Below, in pieces: positions 5,450 to 6,056 of a stretch of DNA of 6,056 nucleotides. The first letter of the stretch is position 1; the number at the start of each line of letters is the position of its first letter. Made by a program: the position numbers and the translations under genes. The stretch lies in the NCBI GenBank assembly GCA_016764015.1, contig JAESSR010000006.1, positions 1 to 6,056 on the forward strand, in the 5' to 3' direction. The notes under the pieces are model-generated. The model searched no databases. It was not told the DNA's origin and saw only the letters and a program-made list of their open reading frames with translations. Origin of the DNA: Phycisphaerales bacterium (GTDB lineage Bacteria > Planctomycetota > Phycisphaerae > Phycisphaerales > UBA1924).

Positions 5450-5960
5450 AGTGGTGTTTGAGACGGATCGGCTTGAACTGTGTGTGCCTTGCTTGGCCGA
5501 TGTCGATGCGCTGGCGGGGTATTGGGGTGATCCTGAGACGATGCGGTATCTTGGGATCAATGGCGATGTGTGGACACGCGAACAGGTCGTCGAGCGGGTC
5601 GAGCGGGGGGCGAGGTTTTGTGATGAGCATGGGATGACTTTTTGGACGGTGGTCGAGAAGGCGACGAGAGCGGTGATCGGGCAGGGGGGGCTGGTGCCGA
5701 TTGCGTTTGATGGGGATGAGGTTGAGCTGGGGTATCGGTTTGGGAAGGAGCATTGGGGGAAGGGGTATGCGACGGAGGTGGCTCGGGCGTCGGCGGCGTA
5801 TGGGTTTGGGGTGTTGGGGTTGGATCGGTTGGTGGCGGTGTCGTTTCCGGGGAATGTCGCGTCGCGGAAGGTGCTGATGAAGGTGGGGTTTGAGGCGTTG
5901 GGGGAGTCGGGGTTGTATTATGGGAAGGTGTTGATTTTGTTTGAGATGATGAAGCGATAA
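5442..5960 (+). CDS. GNAT-family N-acetyltransferase, RimJ/RimL type
   Basis: A 172-residue cytoplasmic acetyltransferase that would transfer an acetyl group from acetyl-CoA to an amine; the substrate cannot be told from sequence. The opening FETDRLELCVPCLADVDALAGYWGDPETMRYLG (6-38) is typical of the Acetyltransf_3 (RimJ/RimL-like) branch. The central strands FWTVVEKATRAVIGQGGL (67-84) and VELGYRF (94-100) precede the acetyl-CoA-binding motif A, EHWGKGYATEVARA (103-116). Motif B is NVASRKVLMKVGFEALG (138-154). Length matches the family. The start at 5442 overlaps the ZR3 stop by 8 nt (ATGCGTAA), with GGAG 6 nt upstream. It is the last gene before a hairpin-forming repeat. The coding strand is very G-rich, with many GGG, GTG and TTG codons. 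RimJ/RimL members modify ribosomal protein N-termini, but many relatives act on antibiotics or small molecules, so no symbol is given. Confidence 0.93.
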   Translation: MRKVVFETDRLELCVPCLADVDALAGYWGDPETMRYLGINGDVWTREQVVERVERGARFCDEHGMTFWTVVEKATRAVIGQGGLVPIAFDGDEVELGYRFGKEHWGKGYATEVARASAAYGFGVLGLDRLVAVSFPGNVASRKVLMKVGFEALGESGLYYGKVLILFEMMKR

Positions 5961-5965
5961 GAGAA

Positions 5966-6023
5966 GACCCCCTCCGTCTGCTTCGCAGCCACCTCCCCCG
6001 GAGGCCCGGGGGAAGTGAAAAGA
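5966..6023. repeat. Palindromic dispersed repeat, right copy
   Basis: Second copy of the element at 31-90, same orientation. It shares GACCCCCTCCG and CACCTCCCCCGGA with the left copy. Its variable centre forms a small hairpin (CTGC-TTC-GCAG, 5978-5988). CCTCCG at 5971-5976 can alternatively pair with CGGAGG at 6000-6005. The two copies bracket all eight genes of the window. Confidence 0.75.
5990..6017 (+). terminator. Hairpin after the last gene, possible terminator
   Basis: An 11-bp stem with one mismatch (5990-6000 with 6007-6017) closes a GAGGCC loop and starts 29 nt after the GNAT stop codon. It is very G/C-rich, but no T-run follows (AAAAGAAG instead), so it is not a textbook intrinsic terminator. 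It may end the transcript with Rho or protect the 3' end. Confidence 0.4.
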
Positions 6024-6056
6024 AGATGATCTTGAATAGAAAATTGAGCCGTCAGA

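Noticed and set aside
5262..5753. 163-codon minus-strand open frame across ZR3 and the GNAT gene
   Set aside because: Its Pro/His/Arg-rich composition is typical of antisense reading; both sense genes have clear motifs.
1..6056. CRISPR array, tRNA, rRNA, insertion sequence or phage genes
   Set aside because: No regularly spaced identical repeats, no cloverleaf with a TTC loop motif, no ribosomal RNA stretches and no transposase- or phage-like protein seen.

Overview
The window looks like chromosomal DNA from a planctomycete, probably of the Phycisphaerae. The main pointer is three consecutive small membrane proteins that end in the zinc ribbon C-x2-C-x-Y-x-L-x-G-L-x4-CPECG. I know that tail from memory as very common in Planctomycetota. 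The coding density, the G-rich coding strand and the lack of mobile-element genes also fit an ordinary chromosome. The taxonomic call is inference.

Layout: every supported gene is on the + strand. Positions 1-157 are non-coding and hold one copy of a C/G-rich palindromic repeat (31-90). A membrane-anchored TPR-like protein follows (158-940), then a 193-nt gap containing a 3 x 12-bp tandem repeat. From 1134 to 5960 seven genes run with gaps of at most 32 nt or with overlaps, so they probably form one transcription unit: nuoG (complex I iron-sulfur subunit), a 69-aa single-pass membrane protein, truA (tRNA pseudouridine synthase A), three tandem two-TM zinc-ribbon proteins (here ZR1, ZR2, ZR3), and a GNAT acetyltransferase of the RimJ/RimL type. 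A second copy of the palindromic repeat (5966-6023) begins 5 nt after the last stop and can fold into a strong hairpin.

The genes do not form an obvious pathway. NuoG serves respiratory complex I and TruA modifies tRNA anticodon arms; GNAT proteins of this type acetylate N-termini or small molecules. The most unusual part is 3948-5449. The three zinc-ribbon proteins are paralogues with conserved ends and divergent middles. All four junctions from truA to the GNAT gene are overlaps built on the same GCGTAA core, with lengths 14, 11, 11 and 8 nt and always the same frame shift. Codons of the conserved CPECG motif also supply the Shine-Dalgarno-like sequence of the next gene. This suggests expansion by duplication of a self-coupling gene module. 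No function can be assigned to the paralogues from sequence alone.
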